A DNA stretch of 64,000 bases from Calvatia gigantea (GCA_025093985.1 JACAAK010000014.1:1612001-1676000); one strand, 5' to 3'; positions 1 through 10,522 are shown, counted from the stretch's first letter. Numbers and translations: made by a program. The notes: generated by a model not told the origin, from the sequence alone.

Positions 1-1
1 T

Positions 2-1000
2 TTGTTCATTCCCACTCACAACACCATCACCTTGGCTGAACTCACCCGCCTATTCGTCATTCATGTATTCTCGAAACATGGCGTTCCTGAACATGTTACG
101 TCCGATCGCGGCTCCGAATTCGTTTCGCACTTCTTCCGCTCACTTGGACAAGCACTGGACATGAAGTTACACTTCACCTCTGGGTATCACCCTGAGGGCA
201 ATGGACAAACCGAACGGACTAACCAGACTCTCGAGCAATACCTCCGTGTCTACTGCAACTACCAGCAGGACAACTGGGCTGAGTTACTGCCACTAGCTGA
301 GTTTGCCTATAACAATGCTCCTAGTGCCACTACTGGTGTCTCCCCATTCTTTGCTAATAAAGGCTATCATCCCAACATCACAGTCTACCCGGAACGTGAC
401 TTGGCGTCCGCACGCGCACATCAATTCGTCGTCGACCTCAATGAATTCCACACAGTACTCAAATCCGAGATCAAGCAAGCTCAAGAACGGTACCAGTCAT
501 CTGCTGATACCTGCCGGACACCCGCACCTAACTTCACAGTTGGGCAAAAGGTCTTCGTTAAGGCGCAGTTCTTCTGCATGACTCGACCATCGAAGAAACT
601 CTTGGAAAAGTATTTGGGTCCTTATGAGATTATCACTCAACCCGGTTCCGTTTCTTATACTCTACGCTTACCTGACTCAATGCATGCCATTCACCCAGTA
701 TTCCACATTTCAATGCTTGAACCTGCCACACCTAACCCATTTGACGGCCACTCTGACCCGCCTCCTCCACCCGTTGAAGTCGAAGGCGAGCCAGAGTACG
801 AAATCACCCGCATTGTTGACTCGAAGATCGACTGTCGATGTGCCTGCAAGTTATTATACAAGGTCATTTGGTTGGGTTATGAGGATACTGAAGAAGAGTC
901 TTCTTGGCTGCCTGCTACTGAATTAGAGCATGCAGCTGAACTTGTGGCAGATTTCCATACAGCTTATCCTGCTAAGCCTGGTCCCTTGCATTCTTTGTAA
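2..1000 (+). CDS. Ty3/gypsy pol, integrase C-terminal part plus chromodomain (5' truncated by window edge)
   Basis: C-terminal end of a gypsy-type Pol polyprotein; the open frame runs in from beyond base 1. The integrase core is visible: the second catalytic Asp lies in TSDRGSEF (about residues 34-41) and the catalytic Glu in YHPEGNGQTER (about 62-72). After a linker comes the GPYEI...SYTLRLP block and HPVFHISMLEP, the usual integrase C-terminal part. A chromodomain follows at about residues 265-325 (YEITRIVDSK, LYKVIWLGYE, SSWLPATEL), as in chromoviruses that target heterochromatin. The frame is uninterrupted and CpG is common, so this copy looks much younger than the elements downstream. 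It ends at TAA 998-1000, followed by an antisense gene, a polypurine tract and an LTR of the same element. Confidence 0.93.
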   Translation: MFIPTHNTITLAELTRLFVIHVFSKHGVPEHVTSDRGSEFVSHFFRSLGQALDMKLHFTSGYHPEGNGQTERTNQTLEQYLRVYCNYQQDNWAELLPLAEFAYNNAPSATTGVSPFFANKGYHPNITVYPERDLASARAHQFVVDLNEFHTVLKSEIKQAQERYQSSADTCRTPAPNFTVGQKVFVKAQFFCMTRPSKKLLEKYLGPYEIITQPGSVSYTLRLPDSMHAIHPVFHISMLEPATPNPFDGHSDPPPPPVEVEGEPEYEITRIVDSKIDCRCACKLLYKVIWLGYEDTEEESSWLPATELEHAAELVADFHTAYPAKPGPLHSL

Positions 1001-1123
1001 CACTTAATGGACTTATTTTCACTCTTATTCATGGACAGACTTTTTTTATTATTATTGGACATGCAACTTTATTAAACATCAAAATCACAAGGAGCGAGGA
1101 AAGCCACGTTCACCCGCACACCC

Positions 1124-2286
1124 TCAATCCTCATGCTGGCCCCCTTCCACACCCTCTTCCGCACTGTCTTCTTTTTCTCCGCTCTCCTCTGCACTTTCTT
1201 CACTTCCTTCCTCTCCACTACTACCGTTTCCCTTCTCTTCCTCATCCAAGTCCATCTGCTCACCCCCTTGTCGCACCGGTCGCGACGGCCCCTTACCCCA
1301 GTCCTCGATGTCGATGTCACCCGCCTCATCCACATGCCGTCGGATATCCGCACCAGGCAGCCGTTCTGCAATCTGTCCTGGACGTTCAGTCCTTCCTGTG
1401 TGCTGAGAATCCCGTTGACTCACCACCAGGCCGAGGGCGCAGAACTCCTCTCCATTTGCAATGGTCTCCCTCAAGATCGTGGCTGAATTGCGGGTATCGT
1501 GTTCTCGGTATCGGGACTCATGTGCCATCCACGCGTTCTGCTGACGCAATAAAACGATGATTTCGTTGAGGCATAGGATGTTCTCTTCAAGTGCAGTCGC
1601 GAATTGGTCGAGATGTCGCGCGAGGATGTGGGGATTCGAGACCTTGGCACTTCCACCCGGCGGCTCACACTTTTGCTTGCCCTTGACGCAAGTCGCGCAT
1701 TTGGTGGTAACCTGGCTAAGGACTTCTCAGCTTAATATTCAACAGGAAGAGGCCACACTTACTTGGAGCGGGTCTGTCCAGGTTGACACCTAATACCCAT
1801 GTCAATGCAGTGCTTGCAGGGGTTGTCCCCACCCATGGGAACGCGCACCTGCAGCTGAACCTCCTCCTCTTCCTCCTCATCCAACGACCCCGGCGCATCA
1901 TCCTCTTCGTCCAAATCCTCCACCCTCGGCCGTTTCCTCAATCGGCTGGGACCCACTACCAGTTCCTCCTGGGCCTTCCCCTTCCTACGTCGTTGTTCCT
2001 CCGCGTTCTCCTCCTCTTGCTCCTCCCTTTTCTTACATGCCGCCCCCTCAAGCCACTTCTTCCGCTCATCACGTTTCTTCGCCTCCTCTCATTTCCTCTC
2101 CTCATCGCGCCTCTTCCTCTCCTCCTCTTCGTGCTTCTCCCTATCCGCTCTTTCTTTGGCTTCAGCGGCGGCAAGGTCCGCAATCAACCTGCACTCGTCC
2201 TCTTCCTCCTGCTTGCACTGAAGTCTGGCGCATTCACATTTCTCCTCGAGTTCGGCTTGTAGTTGGGCAGCGGTCTTGGGAGGCAT
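1124..2286 (-). CDS. Antisense accessory protein of the gypsy element: coiled coil plus Zn2Cys6-like cysteine cluster
   Basis: Minus-strand gene between pol and the 3' LTR, transcribed against pol. Exon 1 is 2286-1761, a 45-nt intron is 1760-1716 (GTAAGT...TTAG), and exon 2 is 1715-1124. It begins MPPKTAAQLQAELEEK, followed by a long Glu/Arg/Lys coiled coil. Exon 1 ends with CKHCIDMGIRC and exon 2 continues with CATCVKGKQKC. Each is C-x2-C-x6-C, with about 13 residues between them, close to the fungal Zn(II)2Cys6 pattern. A helical region (HLDQFATALEENILCLNEII) and an acidic tail follow. One in-frame TGA (2091-2089) breaks exon 1; CGA-to-TGA would explain it. Function is unknown; DNA or chromatin binding is an inference from the cysteine pattern. 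Confidence 0.7.
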
Positions 2287-2409
2287 GGTGGTAGTAGGAA
2301 GTCAAGAGGCAAGCAAAGGAAAATTTTCAAAAGTGCGGATCTTATACCTGCATCAAATTTTTCAACTCCATTTCCCACGACACCTTCATGGCCTTGAGGG
2401 CTCGGCCCT

Positions 2410-2419
2410 AAGAGGGGAA
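2410..2419 (+). promoter_or_regulatory. Polypurine tract of the gypsy element
   Basis: A purine run (AAGAGGGGAA) lies just before the LTR start at 2423, the position expected for the plus-strand DNA priming site of an LTR retrotransposon. Confidence 0.6.
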
Positions 2420-2422
2420 TAC

Positions 2423-3044
2423 TGTCACAACCTGTACATGCGCTCACCCGCTTCACCCACTCTTACCCGGACTATACTTTATATTTTATTTACCATTCAC
2501 TCTCACCCGCTCTCCCCCATCTCCCCCGCTCTCCATTCTTACTATTATGTCTGACGTTAATTTCCGATTATCCTCCTTGTACATTTCTCCAGTCGTCATA
2601 CCTACTCCTGTTTCCCTTGCAATCCCTTTTACCATTCATATCGTTCCTGTTTCACCTTATTCCTTTTAGCTAGTTGCATTTCCGGTGTTTTTATCTAGCG
2701 GCCATACCTGGCCCACACCTGAAGTCATAGTAGTTTCCTTTTGTAGAACCACACTTCCTCACGTATATAAACCGTAGCTACTTCGCCTGTAATCCTCAGT
2801 CTGAAATCTACTTAGCGACACACTACTTCTATCCTACCTCTGTCTCTGTCTCTGTCTCTGCCTCTGACTCTGCCCTTGTCCCTTATTCTGAAGTTAGGAC
2901 CACCCGTCGGCAGGAGGGCACAACACATACGTTGAAGCCACGGTCCTCCTGAGTTCGCCCGCTTTGTCCATCTTCGTCCGCATCCACACATCATTCCGGG
3001 CGTCTAGACTCCGGTTGTCTCACCCGCGTGACCCGCACTTAACA
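2423..3044 (+). repeat. LTR family A, copy A1 (3' LTR of the first gypsy element)
   Basis: About 622 bp, starting TGTCAC and ending TTAACA (TG...CA). It has a TATATAAA box near 2764 and a CTCTGT-rich stretch near 2837. It follows the polypurine tract and the chromodomain pol. CpG dinucleotides are present, unlike in the related copies at 8211-8775, 9381-9596 and 10261-10522. The DNA directly after it, from 3045, is an older pol fragment in the opposite orientation, so the element inserted into that fragment. Confidence 0.82.
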
Positions 3045-3536
3045 GTCATGGTGGAGAGCTACTATCCTTCACCTAAGATTAAAGCCTGTTGGGATGTAGA
3101 TCTTCCCTCAGAACAGGAGTAGACCATTCTACTCTATCCATTCTGCACTTCTTATGGTTTTGGTTGACAACTACTTAAGTTCCCATATAGCTTTAGTGAC
3201 TGCCTTCTCTTGTTCATCTGCACAGTTTCCAGTGTGAATGTCCTTCAACAGAAGCTGCTCCTCTTCTTCCATCAAGATTCCTTTAAGTGTGCAGATGATA
3301 AAGAGGCTGTCAGGAAGGAGGGTAATGTTTTTGTTGTCATGGGCTCCTGTGCCATGGTCAGCTCTACAGGATAGTGCATCAGGTTTGCCCATAGTTTGGC
3401 TAGGACAGTAGTGCAAGTAGAAATTGAAGTAGAAGAGTATGAAAGACCAGCAGGCTTAGTGATGGTTGAGTTTCTTGGTGGACATGAAGTACTTTAGATT
3501 CTTGTGGTCTGTCCAGATCTCAATTTGGTAACATGC
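3045..3536 (-). pseudogene. Decayed gypsy pol fragment (RNase H end to integrase zinc-binding start)
   Basis: Read from 3536 down, it gives IEIWTDHKNLKYFMSTKK (RNase H end), LHYCPSQTMGKPDALS (linker) and later EWIE*NGLLLF*GKIYIP and LR*RIVALHHD (start of the integrase H2C2 region). The stops sit where the family has Arg or Gln, which fits CGA-to-TGA and CAG/CAA-to-TAG/TAA. I see no CpG in its 492 bases. LTR A1 abuts one end and LTR A2 the other, so both younger elements landed in the same older copy. Confidence 0.8.
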
Positions 3537-4084
3537 TGTCATGACCCGTGCACGTTCGCCTGCTCTCACCCGCTTCCCCCGCTTGTAGTCATCATTACCT
3601 TAGTCCAGCTACATTGGGTGCTCTTCATTCTTTCTGTCAGTTGGTCCGATATCCTGTTTGCCATCTTAATCTCCATTCCCTTCAACTTCTCCACTATCGC
3701 CTTATAGTTAGAACTCAATCCCGGTGTCTTGTTAGACGGCTGTCCTCGGCAGCTGTCCATTCTTCATTCACCATTACTTTCGTACTTCCCACTTTTCAGA
3801 CTAGTATATAAACCTAGTCCCCATGCTTGTAAATCCTCAGTCTGATTATTGACCATGATTATGCCCTCTGATCCTGTTCCTCTCTGTCTCTGTTCCTCCG
3901 ACCCTCTAACCCTACTCCCTCCTGAAATATGGACTTCGATGACAGCAGGAAGGCGCAACACATACATTGAAGCTACTGAGTCCAAATCTTGTACTCGTCT
4001 GAATTCACCTGCTCTGTATGTTCTCACCTGACGTCACCTGGCAGCTAACCTTCGGCTGATATCCCACGTAACCCGATTGTAACA
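3537..4084 (+). repeat. LTR family A, copy A2 (5' LTR of the second gypsy element)
   Basis: About 548 bp, TGTCATGACC...TGTAACA. It is related to A1 (same Gln/Leu-codon-like CTCTGT tract and GGCGCAACACATACATTGAAGC-type block) but clearly divergent. It is followed by GTATAATCAGA at 4085, possibly a worn tRNA-Met primer-binding site, and then gag. It therefore acts as the 5' LTR of the gag-pol remnant at 4138-7709. Confidence 0.72.
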
Positions 4085-4137
4085 GTATAATCAGACTCCA
4101 CTCCTCTGTCGTTCCCTTGTCCCTTTATCACTAATTA

Positions 4138-7100
4138 CTATGCTTACTATGACCACTAGGTCACAAACTGCTTCCAAAGCCCAGAAGGTTTCTGTTGCCA
4201 GAAGCTAGAAGGCCACCACACCACTTTCCTATGGAACCCCTCAATGCAGAGCTTCTCTGGTAGTATCACTCCAAAGAACCCCCTTCGAAGAGGTCTTGCA
4301 GGAAGGGCCCGATCCCGATTATGAAAATGATGAGGACTGGTTACCTAACCAAGGTGAGAACCAGAATCAGGACCCTTTCGACAATGGACCTGTTAGAAGT
4401 GGGTAATCGGACTATTCAGAGTATTCTTGCCCTTCTTATCGATGACGTCATTTATGATGTCATTACTCCACTGATATCATGTATGACTCACTTATGATGT
4501 AACCTCATGTCATTTGTTTCATACAGAACTTTGTAGTAAACATTGATAGTGTATATAGTTAGCTACTTGACAAGGATTTCCCTTGTCGAGTTACACCTCT
4601 TATACAACGGCATTTGTTCATTCCAATACCTGCACTAAGCCCATCAGCGCTACTCAGGTGACCTCTACGACATCCCTATTTTATTCTAACAGGACCCCTA
4701 GATCCTGGAGATGATAATGATGGTGATGATGGTGAAGCCCCTCCTGACAGTAATGCCAGTGATGACAGTGCCCCTAATCCACAATGCCAAGGTTTGACAA
4801 TGGCAGAAGCCATTGCACTTTTGGCTGACAAGCTAGATAATCGGGCCTGTTCTCAGCTGCCCCAAGTACCCCAAACCCCCCGTACTAAGGCCCATGAACC
4901 TAACACGTTCAGCAGTGCTAACCCCAAGGAACTCCATCAGTTCCTGTTCCAATGTCGGCTCTACTTTCACTCCAACCCCTCGCTCTTTCCGACTGACAAC
5001 AATAAGGTAAACTTCGCACTCACCTATTTGACTGATACTGCTCTCTGATGGTTCGAGACAGCTATCGACCAAGAGGAGACTCTTGGCACTGTCCACCTGT
5101 GGACCTCTGACTGGGACCTTTTTGTCCTGGAGCTCAAAACCAATTTTGGGATTGCAGACCTGCATGGCGAATCCGCTGAACTTTTAGACAACCTTCGGAT
5201 GGAACACTCTGACAAAATCACCAACTACAATGTCAAGTTCATGTGGCTGTTGTCACAGCTCAATTGGAATGACAAGGTGCTCTGCCACCAATACTACAAA
5301 GGGCTCCTGGATCGTCTCCAGAACTCCTTATCCAGTCGCCCCACTGGTAAGCCCACCACTTTCATCCTGATGTAGGAGATTACTCTCCTCTTTGATAACT
5401 GTTATTGGGAGCATCAGCACGAAAAGACTTGGGCAAAGTCAGCCACCAAAACAGCATCCGCTTCTCTCAGCAGGAGGCCTGGCCAGAACTCGTCCTCTTC
5501 CACCAACACCAACAACACCAACAACACCAGCAGCACCAACAACAAGCCCAACAACACCAGCACCAAGGGCAACAACTCCAAGCCCTCAACGTCTACTGCT
5601 ACCCCCTCCTCTTCCACCTTGAAGTCCACTTCATCGGCGAAGCCCAATTTGACTGACAAGCTCGGCAAGGATGGCAAGCTGACTACCGATGAGCACAAAC
5701 GGCACTTGGACAACAACCTCTGTCTCTTCTGTGGAAACACAGGACACAAGGTGAGTGAGTGCAGGAAGAAAGCTGTCTCAGCCGTGAAGGCTGTGGCCCG
5801 ACTTGCTGAGGCAGTTGACAGGAACTCTGATAAGAGTTCGGGAAACTAAGTAGTGGTCCTCGAGACTCTGCACTAGCTGAGGACTGTGTTGTACTCACTT
5901 GTGCCACAGAGTGTTTCCAACTCAACACGTCTGCTCTTTCTGATCCCAACTCCTTTCAACTGTCTATCTCCTCCTCACTCATCCTCTTCCCCTCCGATAC
6001 CCATTTCAAGGCCCTCATTGATAGTGGCTCTACACACTGCTTTGTGGATATTGACTTTATCTGCTCTCATGACCTCCCGACCTCACCCATTCCTCCTGTT
6101 GAGCTCTGTCTTTTCGACAGTTCTTCTAGTGCTTTCATTACTGAACTTGCGAACATCCCAGTCACCTTTGGCTGTGGTGAATCTATGACTCTGGACTTCT
6201 TTGTCACTCAACTCAACTCTTCTTGCTCCATGGTTCTGGGATACAACTGGCTCACCTGCTACAATCCATTGATTGACTGGGCCATGGGCAGTATTACTTT
6301 CTGACCACCATAGCTTGAAATTCCTGTCACTCCTCCCTGTGTTGCAACTGCCTCTGCTGTGTCCACACATTCCTTGGTGCCCATTTCGGCTGCACCTGCT
6401 CCCATAGATCCACAGTCCTCTCTGCCCTCTGCCTCCATGCGTCCCCATATCTTCCTGGTGAACGCTGTTGCATTCCTGTGCACCACGCGCATTCTTGGTT
6501 CAGTTCAATTCAGCCTTAACCTTAACGACCCGTTGATGTCAGCCGCTTCGGCCACCATCAATGAGGAACCTGATGATTGGTCTAACATTCCCAAAGCATA
6601 TTGCAAGTTTGCCGATGTTTTCAGTAAAGCGAAGGCCAACATACTTGCCAAACATAGACCCTATGACCTCCAAATCAATCTGGAAGAAGGTGGCCAACCT
6701 CTCATTGGTACCATCTACTCTCTGTCCCAGACTGAACTGGAGGCCCTCCGTGAATTCATTGAGGAAAACCTTGCCATTGGCTTCATCTGCCCTTCCAACT
6801 CCCCTCATGGAGCTCTGGTCCTTTTTGTCAAGAAGAAGGATGGCTCCCTCCAACTCTGTGTTGACTTCTGAGGTCTCAACCGTATCATGAAGAAGGATCG
6901 CTATCCTCTTCCGCTCATATCTAACCTACTCGACTCTCCACGCAAAGCCCACATTTATACCAAGATCAACCTTCGCCATGCTTACCATCTCGTTCATGTC
7001 ATGGCTGGTGATGAATGGAAGACAGCCTTTCAGACCCGCTATGGCTCATTCAAATGGCTTGTTATGCCCTTCAGCCTCACTAATGCACCTGCTGCTTTCC

Positions 7101-7709
7101 AGCGGTTCATGAACGACATCTTCAAGCATCTCCTAGATGTTTGCGTTACGGTCTATCTTGACGATATCCTCATCTACTCTGACAATCTCAACAACCACCG
7201 CAAGCAGGTTAAGGATGTATTAAAGTGGCTCTGCAAACATGGCCTCTACACCTGCGCAGATAAGTGTGAGTTTGAATCTGATACCATTGAATACCTTGGC
7301 TACGTCCTCTCCCCTGAAGGTCTCAGAATGTCTGAGGAAAAGGTCAAGATCATCCAGGACTGGCCCAAACCAAAGAAGGTCAAGGACATACAGTCCTTCC
7401 TCGGCTTCGCCAACTTCTACCATCACTTCATCTACAACTACTCTAATATTGTCGTCCCACTGACCCACCTCACCTGAAAGGGCATGGTGTGGAAATTCAG
7501 CGATAACTGTTGAGAAGCTTTCACATCATTGAAGAACACCTTTATCTCAGCACCTGTTCTCACTCACTGGATACCTGACACTCAGATCATTGTTGAGACC
7601 GACGCATCCAACTACACGCTAGCAGCCATCCTCTCCATCATTACCGAGGATGGTGAAGTTCACCCCATGGCATTCCACTCCCGCACCTTCAGTCCTGCTG
7701 AGCTGAATT
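4138..7709 (+). pseudogene. Second Ty3/gypsy element: gag, zinc knuckle, protease, reverse transcriptase, start of RNase H (decayed, truncated)
   Basis: Gag starts near 4138 and is split by a solo LTR at 4391-4691. It resumes at 4697 (LDPGDDNDGDD) and ends with a CCHC knuckle, CLFCGNTGHKVSEC, near 5728-5770. After a frame change near 5840 the protease shows [10 protein letters not shown] (about 6014-6044). Reverse transcriptase follows: CVDF*GLNRI, FSLTNAPAAFQRF and the catalytic YLDDIL (about 7156-7173). RNase H starts with ETDASNY near 7597 and stops abruptly at PAELNY, where AT-rich repeat begins. Stops lie at about 5046, 5373, 6302, 6308, 6869, 7475 and 7512; family comparison makes each CGA-to-TGA or CAG-to-TAG. 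It is not functional. Confidence 0.88.
4391..4691. mobile_element. Copia-like solo LTR (301 bp) inserted in gag, with 5-bp target duplication
   Basis: It starts TGTTAGAA and ends TTCTAACA, an exact inverted pair. GGACC stands on both sides (4386-4390 and 4692-4696). Removing the insert and one GGACC restores the gag frame (DNGP joined to LDPGDD). No coding sequence is inside. This fits a solo LTR left by recombination between the two LTRs of a Copia-type element; the family assignment rests on the terminal bases only. Confidence 0.85.
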
Positions 7710-7725
7710 ACAGTAGTTCTAGAAC

Positions 7726-8210
7726 GCTCTAAGACTAGAACATACCTAGACTATGCCTAGAACTTAATACACATAAATAGAATGACTTATATAATAATTC
7801 AAAGTCATACCACTTTGAAGTTGTACAACTTTTATATACTATATCTAGACAAGTAACATACCAATACAATACAATACAGTAGCACACCACTGTAGTATAT
7901 AAACCCCTCAACTTGACCAGTAGACTCCATTATTTCTACTTGGTTAGGTGGAGACTCAATCTATAACTCTCTTAACACTCTCTTATAATCTGAACTTAAG
8001 ACATTACCTCTGAACTATTGAGCTTACTTTATAAGACATTATAAGAGTTATCTATTGAAGGACAAGATGACTGATCTAAGACATTAGAATATCCAAAGTA
8101 GTTGTAATACTTTGATATTCTAAGCCTTTGAGAAGGAGTCCCCTTTGATATCACAACTGCCTGTAGATATTGGGTCAACTTAGGATAAAAGTTGATCTCA
8201 CTATAACAGT
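7726..8210 (+). repeat. AT-rich LTR-like repeat, family B copy 1
   Basis: It begins where the gypsy RNase H frame breaks off. It shares with 8781-9220 a block around ATACCACTTT, a TATATAAA box, TTATTTCTACTTG(G/A)TTAGGT and a GCCTTTGAGAA...CCTTTGATATCA block, in the same order. It has no open reading frame and no CpG after 7730. It is probably a worn LTR of another retroelement. Confidence 0.6.
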
Positions 8211-8775
8211 GCAGATAAAGGTAGATGAAGTAGACAAACTTGGGAGGACTATGGCTTCAACATATGTGTTGTGCCCTTCTGCTGATGAGTGGTCCTAACT
8301 TCAGAATAAGAGATGAGGACAGAGACAAAAGTGGAGTCAGAAACAGAGGCAGAGGTAGAACAGGAGTAGCATATTGCTAAGTAGATTTCAGACTGAGGGT
8401 TACAAGTGAAGTAGCTATGGTTTATATATACAAGGAAGGGTAGTTCTACAAAGGGAAACTACTATGACTTCATATATAGGCCAGGTATGGCCATTAGATA
8501 GAAACACTGGAAATGCAACTAACTAAAAGGAATAAGGTGAAATAGGAATGTTATGAATGGAAAAAGGGAATTGCAAGAGAAACAGGAGTAGATATGATAA
8601 CTGGAGAAATATACAAGGAGGATAATTGGAAATTAACATCAAACATCAATAATAAGAATGAAGTGTGGGGGAAATGGAGGAGAGTGGGTGAGAGTGAATG
8701 GTAAATAAAATATAAATGGAATATAGTTTGGGTAAGAGTGGATAAAGCAGGTGAGTGTGCATATAAATTGTGACA
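8211..8775 (-). repeat. LTR family A, copy A3 (minus strand, CpG-free)
   Basis: Reverse complement of LTR A1 through most of its length, from the TGTCAC end at 8775 to about 50 bp short of the other end. Where A1 has CpG, this copy has TG or CA. For example, GACGTTAATTTCCG in A1 corresponds to GATGTTAATTTCCA here. Both C-to-T and G-to-A differences occur, so both strands were affected. Confidence 0.8.
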
Positions 8776-8780
8776 AAGTC

Positions 8781-9220
8781 ACATTCTAGATCTATTATAT
8801 AATATTTCAAAGTTATACCACTTTACAATTGCTCATCTTAATTTACACTTTATTGTCCAATAGTTATATATAACTACATCCTTATCTACATCAATACATA
8901 TATAGTAGCATATAACTGATGTATATATAAATCATTGAAACTGACAAGTAGAAAGTATTATTTCTACTTGATTAGGTAGAAACTTAATAATAGAGCCTTT
9001 ATCTACTCAATAATGAACTATAAGTCTTAGTCCTCTAAGTTCCTATAATCCTCTTGTTATAAATGCTTGAACCCTTGAGTAGTGACTTATATTGTTGGTT
9101 GTCAACAGCCTTTGAGAAAAGTTTCCTTTGATATCAACACAAGATGTTAGATATTGAATCCACTTAAGAATGAGCAGACCTCACCATAATAGTTGATGAA
9201 AGAGTTTATTTGGGTTTGTT
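8781..9220 (+). repeat. AT-rich LTR-like repeat, family B copy 2
   Basis: Diverged direct copy of the 7726-8210 repeat. It shares the TATATAAATC box, the TTATTTCTACTTGATTAGG block and the GCCTTTGAGAAAAGTTTCC block. The two B copies flank LTR A3. No CpG is seen. Confidence 0.58.
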
Positions 9221-9380
9221 GCATAGAGACTGGCAAATATTTTCACCAGTCTTGGTTCTGATAAATGTAGCCATAGTAAGTAAAGAAATCAAATTTGACA
9301 GCAGGAGTTGGGAGTCTGAAATACTGTTAAGTATAGGTCACATGGATGAGATGACTGGAGTCTAAACACCTGGAGATTAT

Positions 9381-9596
9381 ATGCAGGTACAGATGAAGGT
9401 GGGTAAAATAGGCAAACTTGGAAGGACCATGGCTTCAATATATGTGTTGTGCCTTTCTGCCAATAAATAGTTCTAACTTCAGAATAGGGAATGAGAACAG
9501 AAACACAGACAGAAACAGAGACAGAGGCAGAAGTAGAACAAGAGTAGTATGTCACTAAGTAAATTTCAGACTAAAGATTACAGTAAAGTAGCTACA
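9381..9596 (-). repeat. LTR family A, partial copy A4 (minus strand)
   Basis: It matches the reverse complement of the 3' third of LTR A1 (lung of shared blocks: GGACCATGGCTTCAATATAT, CAGACAGAAACAGAGACAGA). It breaks at about 9596 inside the TATA-box region, exactly where the plus-strand fragment A5 also begins. Confidence 0.7.
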
Positions 9597-10260
9597 GTTT
9601 ATGTTACATGTGTTATCTTACTTCACAACCAAGCCTGGATTGTCTCCACTCAAGGAGAGGTTTAATGCTATAGCTCAGGAGAATTGACAAGTCTCAATGA
9701 CTTCTGTGTAGACTATGGATTGTCCTCCACTCAGGGAGAAGGTATACACTCATCTGAGAAGTCTGAGTCAAATGTCTCTATGGTCTCCAAGGTTGTTAAC
9801 CTTGTAGTAGACGAGTGAAGATAAGGAAGCTTGTTACTAGAATAACCTCAAGTAATACAGTGTATCTTACTAGAGTTATATACTAGCTATGAATAGGGAT
9901 GAGTAATTACATAGTAAAGAGATATGAGTCAATACTAGAGTTATTACAAGTTAATTAGTAATCTATAGAGTCATAGGGATGAAGTATGAGTGAATAGAAG
10001 TTAGATACAAGTCATAAGAAGTTGGAGATGAGTAGATAGAAGTCTGAAGTGAGAATACAAGTTATAAACAGAAACATGACTCAGAGGATGAGTCAATAAA
10101 AAGCAAACTAGAACTACACATGTTAATAAATAAAAGACAAAAGAGAGAAGATAAGTCCAAGGAGAAGGTAATCTGCTAAAGATAAAGAACAGGAGGAGTA
10201 AGTTCATAACACTTGGTCTATATATGAAGTCTTGATAATTTTCTTTCATAGATCTACTCT
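9597..10260. repeat. AT-rich spacer between inverted LTR-A fragments
   Basis: It starts TGTTACATGTGT and contains CCACTCAAGGAGAGG and CCACTCAGGGAGAAGG near-repeats. There is no credible gene. It holds the only CpG I found between 7731 and 12290 (near 9812). It could be another worn LTR that landed in, or rearranged, the LTR-A copy whose parts now flank it in opposite orientations. Confidence 0.4.
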
Positions 10261-10522
10261 CTGTATATATAAACTATAGCTACTTCACTTGTAATCTTCA
10301 GTCTAAAATCTACTTAGTGACATACTACTCCTATCCTATCTCTGTTTCTGTCTCTATCCTTGTTCTCATACCTATCCTGAAGTTAAGACTACTTGTTAGC
10401 AGGAGGGCACAACATATATATTAATTCCAAGTTTACCTGCTTTGCCCATTCTTGTCTGTACCTGTGCATAACCTCCAGTGTCTAGTTTTTGGTCATCTTA
10501 CCTAGCATGACCCAGCTTAACA
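10261..10522 (+). repeat. LTR family A, partial copy A5 (plus strand)
   Basis: It matches the 3' half of LTR A1 from the TATATAAAC box to the terminal CTTAACA at 10522, including the AGGAGGGCACAACA block. CpG is absent. Together with A4 it forms an inverted pair about 660 bp apart. Confidence 0.72.

Noticed and set aside
5500..5590. CAACAC-type tandem repeat that could be taken for a microsatellite or array
   Set aside because: It is the Asn/Thr-rich low-complexity part of gag, not a CRISPR-like or separate repeat unit.
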